From Chrysomallon squamiferum (lineage: Eukaryota; Mollusca; Gastropoda; Neomphalida; Peltospiridae): a DNA stretch of 20,000 bases. A model generated the notes under the pieces. That model did not search any database, was not told where the DNA came from, and saw only the letters and a list, made by a program, of their open reading frames with translations. A program made the position numbers and the translations under genes. This document shows positions 1 to 10,073 of the stretch, piece after piece; the stretch's first letter is position 1, and each line of letters begins with the position of its first letter. The stretch is taken from NCBI GenBank assembly GCA_012295275.1, contig CM022677.1:24711476-24731475 (forward strand). Reading direction: 5' to 3'.

Positions 1-115
<115 letters not shown>

Positions 116-232
116 ACCATGTTTACATTTTCATGGTAAAAATATTGAAAACATGTTTTGTTATATGTAATATATATATATATATATATTCTTTAAAACA
201 AACTGACAAGCAATTAAATTGACCCATCTTTA

Positions 233-263
<31 letters not shown>

Positions 264-284
264 AGGAATTATCTTGTCATAGTT

Positions 285-400
285 TAGATTTACTTTATTT
301 CACAGAATCAAACGTGCCACCAGATATCATATTTTAAAACAATCATTACTTGAAGTGTAATTAAAATAAGAACAGTTTCACAAATTACTTTCCTCTGTGC
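285..400 (-). repeat. Additional diverged copy of the 3'-flank block
   Basis: GTGTAATTAAAATAAGAACAG followed by TTTCACA at about 355-385 matches 713-745 and 18077-18107. TGACGTCA has decayed here. This is a second, older copy beyond the unit 1 flank, so duplication continues past the left edge of the window. Confidence 0.4.
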
Positions 401-464
401 AACTTATATGGAAAGTACAGCAAGAAAAATCAATTTATATTTATAGGTATGCACAAACACACAT

Positions 465-467
<3 letters not shown>

Positions 468-544
<77 letters not shown>
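468..544. repeat. (CA)n then (TA)n microsatellite
   Basis: A long CA tract that switches to TA at its right end. Confidence 0.95.
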
Positions 545-545
<1 letters not shown>

Positions 546-559
546 GCAGATATTTTATG

Positions 560-770
560 AGGCAATAAATAAAGGAATTACCTTTGCATAGGTTAGCCTG
601 TAGATAACATCTGAAAAGGTGCAGAGTTCAGACATTATTATTTCAATATATTACGCATGCCAACGCGTCATCTGGTGTAACTGACGTCATATTTCAGACA
701 GTTATAATTTGAAGTGGAATTAAAATATGTACAATTTCACATATTTTTTTTTTTTACATCACTTGCATAA
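560..770 (-). repeat. Conserved 3'-flank block, unit 1
   Basis: This block lies downstream of the unit 1 polyadenylation site. It shares TAGATAACAT, CATCTGGTGTAA, the CRE-like palindrome TGACGTCA (682-689) and AATTTCACATAT with 6540-6705 and 11040-11210. It could be a 3' enhancer, a boundary element, or only co-duplicated sequence. Confidence 0.5.
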
Positions 771-831
771 TAATAATAATAAAAAAAAAAAAAAAAAAAA
801 ATAATAACGCTCTTTCCAAGTTTTGAAACGC

Positions 832-837
832 TTTAAT
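832..837 (-). terminator. Unit 1 polyadenylation signal ATTAAA
   Basis: ATTAAA is followed on the minus strand by a conserved stretch, CAAAACTTGGAAAGAGCG. The same pair recurs at 6757, 12430 and 18177, always downstream of an A exon. This fits the 3' end of each transcript. Confidence 0.6.
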
Positions 838-950
838 AGTAAAACATTTGAATAAGAGAAACGAAGGAATAAGTTCGTGCTGTTGAGAAGAAACACGTAA
901 AGATATAATTAGATGAAAACTAGAAGCAGATGTTGTCTTCGGTATTTTTC

Positions 951-1070
951 TTATCCGTTCAAACGCTGTCTCCTAACTGAAATCTATAATGTTTTAATAA
1001 AGTGAATGAAATGTACTTCAATTATGACACACACACACACAAATGCATATAGGTAGATAGACACACAGAC

Positions 1071-1130
<60 letters not shown>

Positions 1131-1186
1131 GTGGCTAAGGACATAGACAATAATTAGATATCATTGTTATATTATTGGTCACCATT

Positions 1187-1217
<31 letters not shown>

Positions 1218-1747
1218 TTATTATTATTAATATTATTAGTGTTATTGTTATTAATGTTAAACTGTTGTTGTTTACAAATGCTTTACCTTCGTTATTTAGG
1301 TATATTGTGTTGCTTTTGTGGCGTCCAGTTCGACATCTCCACAGACTGAGATCTATTTTCTCTACGTGAGCTATCACTAATTTGTACACACGCATCTTTG
1401 ACTTCGTGTCTTCACATCCACAATTGTACTCGGGTATTGGAAATAACATCTTACACTTGTCGCCGACCATGCAAACTGTCCAAAATCCAAACCCAAAGTT
1501 TTGTTGGAAAAACAAGGGATGTTTAATACTGCTTTGCGGAAAAACCAGACAGGACATCGTGAAGTTCTTTTTAAGCTCAGGCTCCTCCTTCATATAGATA
1601 TACATACTTAAAGCTAAAACGAAAATATTCAGTTTTAATAATGGTTTGATAGTAAATGAATGTTTTGTTCGTTGTAATCATTCTACCACAGGTTGATGTG
1701 TTTTGTGTCTTGCTTTTCATGATGATTAATATCGTCATGTCCATCAC

Positions 1748-1795
<48 letters not shown>

Positions 1796-3306
1796 CATTA
1801 TTATCATTATTATTAGTAGTAGTAGTAGTATTAGAAGCAGCAGCACCACCACCACCACCACCAGTAGTAGTAGTAGTAGTAGTCGAACAGCAAGATCACA
1901 TAATGTTCCCGAAATGAACTGAATGATTATAAATTGTTTTAATAAAAAGTTACAAAACACATTTATTTTTATTACTTCTTACTTTCAATTGCAAATTTAA
2001 AATCTCTGGTGACGCTGGTTCCAAACTGACATCTCCATTCAGTTTTTTCTCTTCTGTGCAGCCTTACAATTGTCATTTTGTAACCATCGTAGGACAGGTT
2101 GTTAGTCTTATTGCACCCACAGACGTAATTTGGTTTATTTTCCCGTTGAACGCAGAACGTGTCAACTTTACAAACATTGATGTATTGATCTGCAAATTTC
2201 CTTTGAAAAATCATTGTAGAATTTTTGCCGTGAGGAATTTCAGCCGAGCAAGATAAAGTGTATGGCTTTCCTATGACACCCACATGTAACCCTTTTATCC
2301 ACATATTTACTTCTGGAAATTGAATTTGTATTATCGTGATAATGAACTGTTATGGTTATTACAAATAATAGTTAAAAAATACGGCTTAATTAAATTAATC
2401 GATAAATGAACGAACGAACGAACGAATGAATGAATACTAATAATAATAATCATAATAATATAAGGTTCATCACAATTATCTTTTTCATAATTTATTTATT
2501 TATTTAAAATATAGAAAAGAAAAAGTCTGATAAAAAATCTCTGTTTCTATTAAATACTTACTGTTAAGACTAAAGCCGAAACTTCTACTGTAATCTTTAC
2601 CAATTTGACATCTCCAAATGTGACGATCGATGGTATTTACTTTTATAATCAACATTTTGTAAGTTGGTCTGATTGGATTTGCGTTCATCATACATCTGCA
2701 GAAATAATTTTTTAGATGAAATTTATTTCTGCAGTTCTGATTTATTATGCACACATTTGTAAAGGTATTCCCATCTTTTCTCTGAAACAGTATTTCGGAT
2801 TTAACGTCGAAACCTGGATACGCTTGACAATGCAGTATAAATTTTCTCCCTAGAGTTGCAAAGTTCGAACCCTGTATCGTTAAGTGCAAACCTGAAAAAC
2901 AAATTATAGTAAATCTAGAAAACATATATAATTATTACATCATAAACTGTCTTTACCTTCATTATTATTAGTAGTCTTACTGGTAGTAGAGTAATGGTAG
3001 TAGTAGTCGTAATTGTAATAGTAGTAGCAGCAGAAGCAGAAGCAGTCATGGTAATAGTAGTAGTAATAGTAATAGTTTTAGTAGCAGTATGAGTAGTTAG
3101 TAATTGTTATCGCAGTTGTAGTATTTGTAGCAGTAATACTAGTATTTTTGTAATATACTGATATTATTATTATTATTATAAAATAAAATTAAAAAAATAA
3201 AAAAATTAAATTAAATTAAAAAAGTAAAAAAAAAAAATAAAGTCACACCTGTGGTCATTGCTATGAAATTGACACAGTAGCTGATAAAACTCAAAGAAAA
3301 GATCAT
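951..3306 (-). CDS. Unit 1: secreted three-Ig-domain protein (signal, C, B, A)
   Basis: Proposed exons in transcript order: 3306-3249 (signal peptide), 2891-2562 (domain C), 2312-1983 (domain B), 1613-1287 (domain A), 976-951 (short tail and stop). All junctions are phase 1 and the sum is 1071 nt, or 356 residues. Each Ig exon is open and carries six cysteines in the family pattern. Acceptors are ...TTTTTCAG (C), ...ATTTCCAG (B) and ...GTTTTAG (A); donors are GTAAGT, GTAAGA and GTAAAG. No counterpart of the hydrophobic terminal exon of units 2 and 4 was found, because the matching DNA is missing beside the (GATA)n tract. A conserved acceptor at 977 would give the tail RRQRLNG and stop, hence a secreted product. 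The ATG at 3306 opens a typical signal peptide (MIFSLSFISYC...). The Ig exons are well supported; the last exon is inference. Confidence 0.68.
1073..1130. repeat. (GATA)n microsatellite in unit 1 3' region
   Basis: About 14 copies; a shorter (GATA)n lies at the matching place in unit 4 (18378-18416). The DNA that should carry the hydrophobic exon is missing just to the right. Confidence 0.9.
1186..1229. repeat. (TTC)n/(TTA)n in unit 1 last intron
   Basis: On the minus strand this lies just after domain A and reads as an artificial poly-Ile/poly-Arg frame. Confidence 0.9.
1287..1613 (-). CDS. Unit 1 exon 4: Ig-like domain A
   Basis: This is an open 327-nt phase 1-1 exon between GTTTTAG| and |GTAAAG. 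Landmarks are FTMSC, PLFFQQNFG, WTVCMV, DKC, YNCGC, RVYKLVI and LSLWRCRTG. The donor sits at what appears to be the ancestral position, shared with unit 4 and with the second donor of unit 3. Immediately downstream, the intron starts with (AAT)n/(AAG)n microsatellite. Confidence 0.75.
1747..1883. repeat. Compound trinucleotide repeats, unit 1 B-A intron
   Basis: (ATT)n, (AGT)n and (CAC)n stretches between exons B and A, matching the repeat-filled introns at 8340-8640 and 14100-14310. Confidence 0.9.
1983..2312 (-). CDS. Unit 1 exon 3: Ig-like domain B
   Basis: This is an open 330-nt phase 1-1 exon between ATTTCCAG| and |GTAAGAAG. It reads VNMWIKGLHVGVIGKPYTLSC, with FQRKFAD, INVC, TFC, YVCGC and TEWRCQFG following. 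It has potential N-glycosylation at NST and NLS. It is one codon longer than the B domains of units 2 and 3, with the extra residue in the loop after the CGC doublet. Confidence 0.75.
2562..2891 (-). CDS. Unit 1 exon 2: Ig-like domain C
   Basis: This is an open 330-nt phase 1-1 exon bounded by TTTTTCAG| and |GTAAGTA. It reads GLHLTIQGSNFATLGRK, then the B-strand cysteine (LHC), FQRKDGN, NVC, QNC, the doublet FCRC, and DRHIWRC for the F strand. It has diverged from the C domains of units 2 and 3 mainly after the Cys-x-Cys doublet (MMNANPIRP against HNGRLLT). Function is unknown; the fold call rests on the Y-x-L-x-C ... D-x-x-x-W-x-C layout. Confidence 0.75.
3249..3306 (-). CDS. Unit 1 exon 1: signal peptide
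   Basis: The 58 nt encode a 19-residue hydrophobic leader starting MIFSLSFISYC and ending AMTT, with one base left over, so the next exon supplies the rest of a Gly codon. The donor reads ACCACAG|GTGTGA. The upstream sequence shares the stretch CTTCTCAAGTAA (plus strand) with the other copies, which marks it as the 5' UTR of the family. Confidence 0.7.
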
Positions 3307-3407
3307 GACTAAAACTGTGCAAGTTTTTCTTTTGGCCTGTCTTCTCAAGTAACTTTCTGATGTCCTTTCAAGTGAAAATACGTTAGGTACTCTATGTCCA
3401 TACAGTT

Positions 3408-3507
<100 letters not shown>

Positions 3508-3639
3508 GAATAAATGTCTGTTTCAAATATTCAGATAAAAGTAGAAAAACCAAACATGTTTTATAGATATAATATAAAATGATGAACTGATGTAAAATGT
3601 CGTATATATTTGACATTTATTATGTATCTCAGTTCTCAT

Positions 3640-3875
3640 ATTCAGTGTAAGACTTGATGTCTCTCTGCCAAGTGATGACATTCAGTTCAAACCAGCTATC
3701 ATTGCATTTGGTTTGCTTCAGTAAATTACAATATTTTAAGACCACTAACACTCACTAAGAGGATCGTTCTTAGTGTTTATGTGACATTATTTTTTTTATA
3801 TAAACTTATATACACGTAACAAAATTGACTATGGTGTCTGAATGTAATCCACATTAAAATAAATTATTCATTAAC
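3640..3875 (-). promoter_or_regulatory. Unit 1 conserved upstream block (candidate promoter)
   Basis: This block aligns with 10565-10775 and 16305-16520, each 300-500 bp upstream of a signal exon. It holds a TATA-like AT stretch (3728-3740) and, just upstream on the minus strand, a perfect 8-bp inverted repeat CACTAAGA/TCTTAGTG (3753-3775). Conservation while the rest diverges suggests regulatory function; the start site is not known. Confidence 0.5.
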
Positions 3876-3924
3876 ATTTTCATAATTGATTTTTTTATAT
3901 ATTTTTATATTTTTTTTTATATTT

Positions 3925-3928
<4 letters not shown>

Positions 3929-3991
<63 letters not shown>
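3929..3991. repeat. (TA)n/(TTA)n microsatellite
   Basis: Upstream of the unit 1 promoter block, ahead of the minisatellite. Confidence 0.9.
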
Positions 3992-3997
<6 letters not shown>

Positions 3998-4084
3998 TGA
4001 AACCATAAACTGTTCGCTGTTAATATTGATATTCATTTATTTTGTCTGTTGGTGTATATTATATTTTCATACTGTAATACTTAC

Positions 4085-4530
4085 TTGAGATACTTGGTGA
4101 TGAGACTGAGCTAGTCTGTCACGTAATTGAGTTACTTGACAATAAAAGTCCAAAACTAAAACACTTAACTGAATTACTTGTGGACAGTACACACTAAAAT
4201 ATTTATTTCATTTACTTGATAATGACTGTGAATTACTAAAATCCTTAGCTGAGTTTCTTCATAATAAAAATTCACTAAATACTGAGTTCAGTTACTTCAA
4301 GACTATAGTAAGTTACTAAATGCTTTAGTTAAGCTACTTGGTCTCAGTGAAATGCTAAAATAATTAGTTGAATAGTTGATCCTTACAGCAAGATAAGATG
4401 AATTTCCTGCAAATACTCAGAGATTCTTCATGTAGACAGTTGAGTTACTTAAATACTACAGTAAATTAATAAACAATTTAGTTAAGTTACTCGATGAACT
4501 GTTAACATAATTAGTTGAACAATTGATCCT
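4085..4530. repeat. Degenerate ~41-bp minisatellite
   Basis: Copies of a unit beginning (G/A)AGTTACTTG and continuing through ACTAAAAT to TTAGTT start near 4129, 4171, 4210, 4251, 4289, 4331, 4442 and 4482. The segment TTGATCCTTACA ends two sub-blocks (near 4375 and 4525). A single copy plus that segment is found upstream of unit 3 (16570-16650), so the array expanded only at unit 1. Confidence 0.6.
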
Positions 4531-4959
4531 TACATCAAGGAAAAATACATTTGTTGCAAATACTCAGAGCAAGCAGTACTTCGTTAACTCTCTCCGTAAT
4601 AACCTCGACTGAAAACAGCTGTGTAGTATGACATGATATTGGTAATGCAAATCACTTAATTGTGCGAAGTGCTGTTACAGGTTTACATTCACTAAATACT
4701 GTTCTGTTTGGTTATATCACTGTTCTTTAGATGCTGTTTCAGCATCATATTTGTAGAGATGATTCTTACGGTATTTTCTTCAAAGCAGAAGGGAATATTT
4801 TGATGTTATTGAAGTATCATTCCTGTAGATATAATTTTTTTTTTTTATATTTACTTGGAATCAAAAGAAATTGTCGAACTGTTGGAATAAAAAAGATTTT
4901 ACTTCAATTTCTTGTGGGTCAAGTGTAATGTTTCATCTATAGATAAATCCAGCGAGACA

Positions 4960-4961
<2 letters not shown>

Positions 4962-4995
<34 letters not shown>
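4962..4995. repeat. (TG)n microsatellite
   Basis: Adjoins the intron fragment that accompanies the orphan signal exon. Confidence 0.9.
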
Positions 4996-4999
<4 letters not shown>

Positions 5000-5164
5000 A
5001 CGTGCAGCAGTGATAATAGTAATAGTAATAGTTTTAGTAGCAGTTCTAGTAATTAGCATGTCTGGTTGTAGTTGTAGTAGTGTTAGTAGTAGTAGTAATA
5101 GAGGCTTTGTATATACATTTATAACATTATTATTACAAAAATATATAAACAAAAAAGTTGCAAC

Positions 5165-5220
5165 TCCTGTAGACATTGCTATGTAGCTGATAAAACGCCA
5201 AGAAATAATCATGAAGAAAT
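5165..5220 (-). pseudogene. Orphan signal-peptide exon with dead donor
   Basis: The minus strand reads MIISWRFISYIAMST, matching the family leader, after the usual upstream motif (CTTTCTCAAGTAA on the plus strand). At the donor, where functional copies have ACAG|GT, this copy has ACAG|GA. No Ig exon lies between it and the unit 1 promoter block. The adjoining downstream DNA (about 4995-5160) resembles the start of unit 1 intron 1 (about 3000-3240), so a piece of a unit was duplicated and then decayed. It could instead be an alternative first exon using another donor, but none is evident. Confidence 0.6.
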
Positions 5221-5389
5221 TTGTGCAAGTTTCTTTTCTATCCTGCTTTCTCAAGTAATGTTTTCATAAGTGTATACATGTTATGTGCTACATAGCCAGA
5301 GAAATAATTCAGACAGACACAAATGCATACACACTCACTCACGTGCACATAATATATACATACTGTTACGAGAAATATGTTTCTTTGTA

Positions 5390-6200
5390 TATGGCTGTTT
5401 TCGTTGACCACTGCATCTCTGCCTTGAAACACCGGTTTAAGAACTTGGAATCTTGCAGCTGAGAATGTCACTTTTAACAGCAATATATTACATATGACTG
5501 TCACTGCAATCGATGAAGTTCTGCTTGAACAGTTTGGACTGCTTTAGCTCGCTTTCGCTTCTTCCAAAGAGGAGGGCTATTTCATTTGAGCGTTTATTAT
5601 AACTTCATCGGATGTAGTTGGATGGTTTTGAGAATTTTCCGGGTCCTGTACGCAACAGTCACTTGGAAATGACACACGATCAGCATGTTCCTGTGGAACT
5701 GGTAATGTAATGGCCTTGACGAGATCACATTCCGATTGCTGGGTCGACGACTGTTCTTTCTGTTTCGCTGGAACAGCAGATGCAGTGGCTTGAAGAGGTT
5801 TAGTGCGTACTTCTTGGTCAGCTTGCAAGTCATCTTGACTCGAGCACCATAGCAGGTTGCAATGTGGGAACGTTTAACTACATCACAGGTCTCTTCTGTT
5901 GACAAGAAGTACGAGAGATTCATTCATAGGCTAATGTCTGTTCAGTCTTTTCCTGTGACCGCACTGAACAGTTTCATATTTTTTAATAATTGTATTGGTG
6001 CGGAGTCCTCATTGATACACTGGCGGCTTCCAGCAGTTCACTGATAATTTAGTTACAGTCTTCATTACTTATCAAAACTCCTCTGCTGTCTTCATAAGTC
6101 TTGAAAATACTCTCTCGAAACATACCCTGGTGCTCCAAAACAGTGATATATAATTAAAACCAAGGAATATTTATACCACTCAGATTCAAGTTTTGAATAC
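5390..6200 (-). other. Non-family insert or gene remnant, more GC-balanced
   Basis: This ~800 bp lacks microsatellites, is visibly richer in G and C than its surroundings, and matches none of the Ig units. Two overlapping minus-strand frames are open: 5923-5597 (MNLSYFLSTEETCDVVKRSH...) and 5828-5577 (MQADQEVRTKPLQAT...). Stops and frame changes interrupt any longer protein. It could be a decayed transposon or a captured exon; I do not recognise it. Confidence 0.3.
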
Positions 6201-6262
6201 TAATTTTTTTTTCATAATTTCTGTGTGTTAGCCATCTCAGTATTTTTCACAGATAATGTGTA

Positions 6263-6422
<160 letters not shown>

Positions 6423-6511
6423 ACAAAATAGATAATAGAGATAATTAAAAACAAACCTAGAAGTAATTGACTTTTCTCATTCTAAAAATTAGAGAATATC
6501 AAATAAACAAA

Positions 6512-6539
<28 letters not shown>

Positions 6540-6542
<3 letters not shown>

Positions 6543-6705
6543 CTTTTACGTAGGTCATATGTAGATAACATTTGAAAAGGAAGCAGAATTCAAACGTCAT
6601 TATTTCATAGTATTACGCTTGACCACACGTCATCTGATGTAACTGACGTCATATTTCAAAAACAAAATCTGTATTCGAGGTGCACTTTAAAAATTTCACA
6701 TATTT
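6540..6705 (-). repeat. Conserved 3'-flank block, unit 2
   Basis: Contains GTAGATAACATTTGAAAAGG, a decayed TGAC...GTCA pair and the full TGACGTCA at 6644-6651, directly adjoining the unit 2 3' end. Confidence 0.5.
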
Positions 6706-6756
6706 GTTTCCTAAAAAAAAAAAAGAAGTTACGCTCTTTCTAAGTTTTAGAAAGTT

Positions 6757-6762
6757 TTTATT
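6757..6762 (-). terminator. Unit 2 polyadenylation signal AATAAA
   Basis: The minus strand reads TATTAAATAAAAAC followed by TTCTAAAACTTAGAAAGAGCG, the conserved 3'-end block of the family. It lies about 335 nt downstream of the proposed stop codon. Confidence 0.65.
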
Positions 6763-7094
6763 TAATAGAAAAGAAAAATACAAAAATATCTGACATTTGT
6801 ATAAGAGAAACAAAGGAATGTACAATACAGAATAAACACGTAACGATATAATTATATGGAAAATAAAGTAAGAAAAATCTGGTTTTCTTCCATGCCACCT
6901 GTTGTCGTAGTTTACAATGAAATAGTTCAATGATTTCTTTTTTCATCGCATCGGAGGTAAGTTCATAGCTGCAATATGTAATGGTTTATTTAAAAAATGT
7001 GTAAAATATCTAAAAAGAAACGGAAATTATCAAAATTATGCTTAATCTAATGTACATCCATTAACACAAATAAGAAAATACAAATTTAAGATAT

Positions 7095-7177
7095 TCAAAC
7101 ACATTTTAAATATGCAATGCAGGTAAAAACGAAAAAAAAAAAACCACAATTATTATGCGTATATTTGTCTGTGTGGC
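7095..7177 (-). CDS. Unit 2 exon 5: hydrophobic C-terminal tail
   Basis: The acceptor TTATTTTAG|GC is in phase 1. The exon reads GHTDKYTHNNC, then GFFFFVFTCIAYL, then LKCV and TGA. Twelve consecutive T residues encode the Phe run. The equivalent region of unit 4 has the same 12 T, the same frame and the same LKCV-stop ending, which argues that it is coding. It is very short for a transmembrane helix, so a GPI signal is an alternative. Confidence 0.6.
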
Positions 7178-7480
7178 CTAAAATAATAATTCATTTATTT
7201 AAATTCTGTAAAGGTATTTTAAAGTGAAGTATCTTCTTAAAAGAGTACCGCTGAATGAACTAGTGAAATAACGAGAGAAAAAAAAAAAAAAAAAAAATAA
7301 AAATAATAATAATAACAATAATAATTAGAAAATAATAAAAAAATGAATAAATATATAGGAGGAAAATAAATATTATTTGATTATTCTTTTTATGATTATT
7401 TCTTTCTAGGTTGTTCTTTCTTAGACCAACTCCTCTCTCTGTTGTTTGAGTCCAGGACAATTTTTGTCTCTGACATCTGT

Positions 7481-7561
<81 letters not shown>

Positions 7562-7591
7562 TTCTTCTTCTTCCTTCTTCTTCTTCTTCTT

Positions 7592-7622
<31 letters not shown>

Positions 7623-7798
7623 TTATTATTATTATTATTATTGTTATCATCAGCGTAATTATTGTCATTATAAACATTATCATCATCATTACTGCTATCA
7701 TCATCATCGTTTTGCTATTTTGCTATCATCTTGTTCTTACCATTGTCATTATTATTATTATTGTTGTTGTTGTTATTATTATTATTATTTTTTTATTG

Positions 7799-7870
<72 letters not shown>

Positions 7871-8447
7871 GATGCTCAGTACAACAACTTTATCTTTCTT
7901 ACCCAAGTCTATTTTATTGCTCCAGCGGCCTCCAGTTTTACATCTCCATAGATAGAGATCTATTTCCTCTACGTGAAGTATCACTAACTTGTACACACGC
8001 AGCTCTGATATCGGGTCTTCACATCCGCACGTATACCTGGGTATTGGCAATCTCATGTTGCAGTCTGTGTCGACTATGCAAATTGTCCAAAATCCAGCCC
8101 CAAAGTCTTGTTGAAAAAACAAGGGATATTTGATGTTGCTAGCAGGAGAAAGCTGGCAGTAAATCGTGTAGTTCTTTTTAATTGCAGGTGTCTTTGTCGC
8201 GTAGATTTTCATACTTAAACCTGAAAATAAATATTTAAGCTTAATAACTCTTTTGAAATAAGAAGATGTTTTCTTTTACTGTTTCGTTATTATTGTTCTA
8301 CTTTATGTTAGTTTAGTTTTGTTTTTTTTTTTTTTTTTTTTTCTCATAATGATTAATACCATCATCACGATTATCATCAGCAGCAGGATTGTGATTTTTT
8401 GCTATTGTTATCAGTTTTAACACAGCTATTACTGGTATTACTATCGC

Positions 8448-8544
<97 letters not shown>

Positions 8545-9155
8545 GTAACAACAATAATAATATATTATTATTATTATTATTATTGTTGTTGTTATTGTTA
8601 TAGTTACTGTTATTATTATTATTATTACGACTACTGTTACTGCTACTACTACTTTTCAAACAGTGAGACCAGATATAGCTGCACATTATATTCACTTACA
8701 TTTACAAAATATATTTTCTCATTATTCGTTACCTCGAACTCGAAATTTAAAATCTCTGGTGACGCTGTTTCCAAACTGACATCTCCATGCAGTTCTGTCT
8801 TTTCTACGCAGTCTGAAAATTGTCATTTTATAAACAGCATAGAAGATCCGAATCTTGTGGCACCCACAGATGTAATTTTTTTCATTCTCTCGCTGTGTGC
8901 ACGACTTGTCAACCTGACAAACAGTCGTGTATTCGTTTGCATATTTCCTTTGAAAAATCATTGGAAACTTGTTGCTCTCAGAAAATTGAGCCGAGCAAAG
9001 TAAAGTGTACGGTCTTCCCATGACACCTACAACTGACCCGTTCACCCGGACGTTTATTTCTGAAAATCCGAATTCGATTTCAATTAATATCATGACAATA
9101 AATGATCCTGATTATTATAAATAGCTGTTAACAAATACGAAATACATATGAGCCC

Positions 9156-9187
<32 letters not shown>

Positions 9188-9192
9188 CATAA

Positions 9193-9241
<49 letters not shown>

Positions 9242-9339
9242 ATATATCCTAATCGTAATCATAATCACATAAGCACAATTATAGTAATAATTATATTTAT
9301 TATTTGTTTATTTACTTATGTATCTGAAAAGGAAATCAG

Positions 9340-9380
<41 letters not shown>

Positions 9381-10039
9381 AAAGGAAAACATAATTACCG
9401 TTAAAACTAATCTTAAAATTACTACTATAATGTTTCCCAAGTTGACATCTCCACATGATACGATCTGTGTCCTTTACCTTGAGAATCACCAGTCTATATG
9501 TTCGTGTGAGTAGTCTTCCATTGTGCACACATCCGCAGAAATAACCTTTCGTATGAGATGTCTGTTTGCACGTTTTACTCAATACGCAAACAGTTCTAAA
9601 AGAATCTCCGTCTTTTCTCTGAAACATGATTGGTGAGTTAACCGCGAATCCTGGATACACTTTACAAATTAAATTATAATTTCTCCCTAGAGAAGTAAAT
9701 TTGGAACCCAGTATACTTATGTGGATCCCTGAAAAAAGAAACAAAAAAGAAACGATAAATTTCAAAAATATATATCTTAGATATTGTCTTTATATTTATT
9801 ATTAGTATTAACTGTAATTGTGATACTAATACCAGCAGCAGCACCATTTGCATTAGTAATAGTTGCTTTAGTAAAAATAACAGTTGGAGCTTTATATTAT
9901 TATCTGTATGTACAATAGTAGTTGACATAGTGATAGTAGTAGTGGTAATTGTAGCTTTGTAATAATGTTAGTCTTACATTGATATCGTCTTGTTTGTGTT
10001 TAGGAGTAATGGTAGTCATATAAGTACTACTAGTACTAG

Positions 10040-10073
<34 letters not shown>

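Noticed and set aside
1135-1286. Read-through of unit 1 domain A into a poly-Ile then poly-Arg tail resembling a membrane anchor
   Set aside because: It arises from the intron microsatellite past a good GTAAAG donor; the other units do not keep such a frame.
4083-4530. CRISPR-like array
   Set aside because: The repeats are degenerate and directly adjacent without unique spacers, and the setting is an animal genome.
7442-7951. Long plus-strand frames of poly-Leu, poly-Tyr, poly-Asn or poly-Ile
   Set aside because: They are translations of (TTA)n, (TTC)n and related microsatellites in introns and spacers, with no conserved protein.
8820-9023. Plus-strand frames opposite the Ig exons (also 14473-14676, 2056-2256, 1382-1597)
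   Set aside because: They are antisense shadows of the minus-strand domains, whose splice sites, phase and cysteine pattern are conserved.
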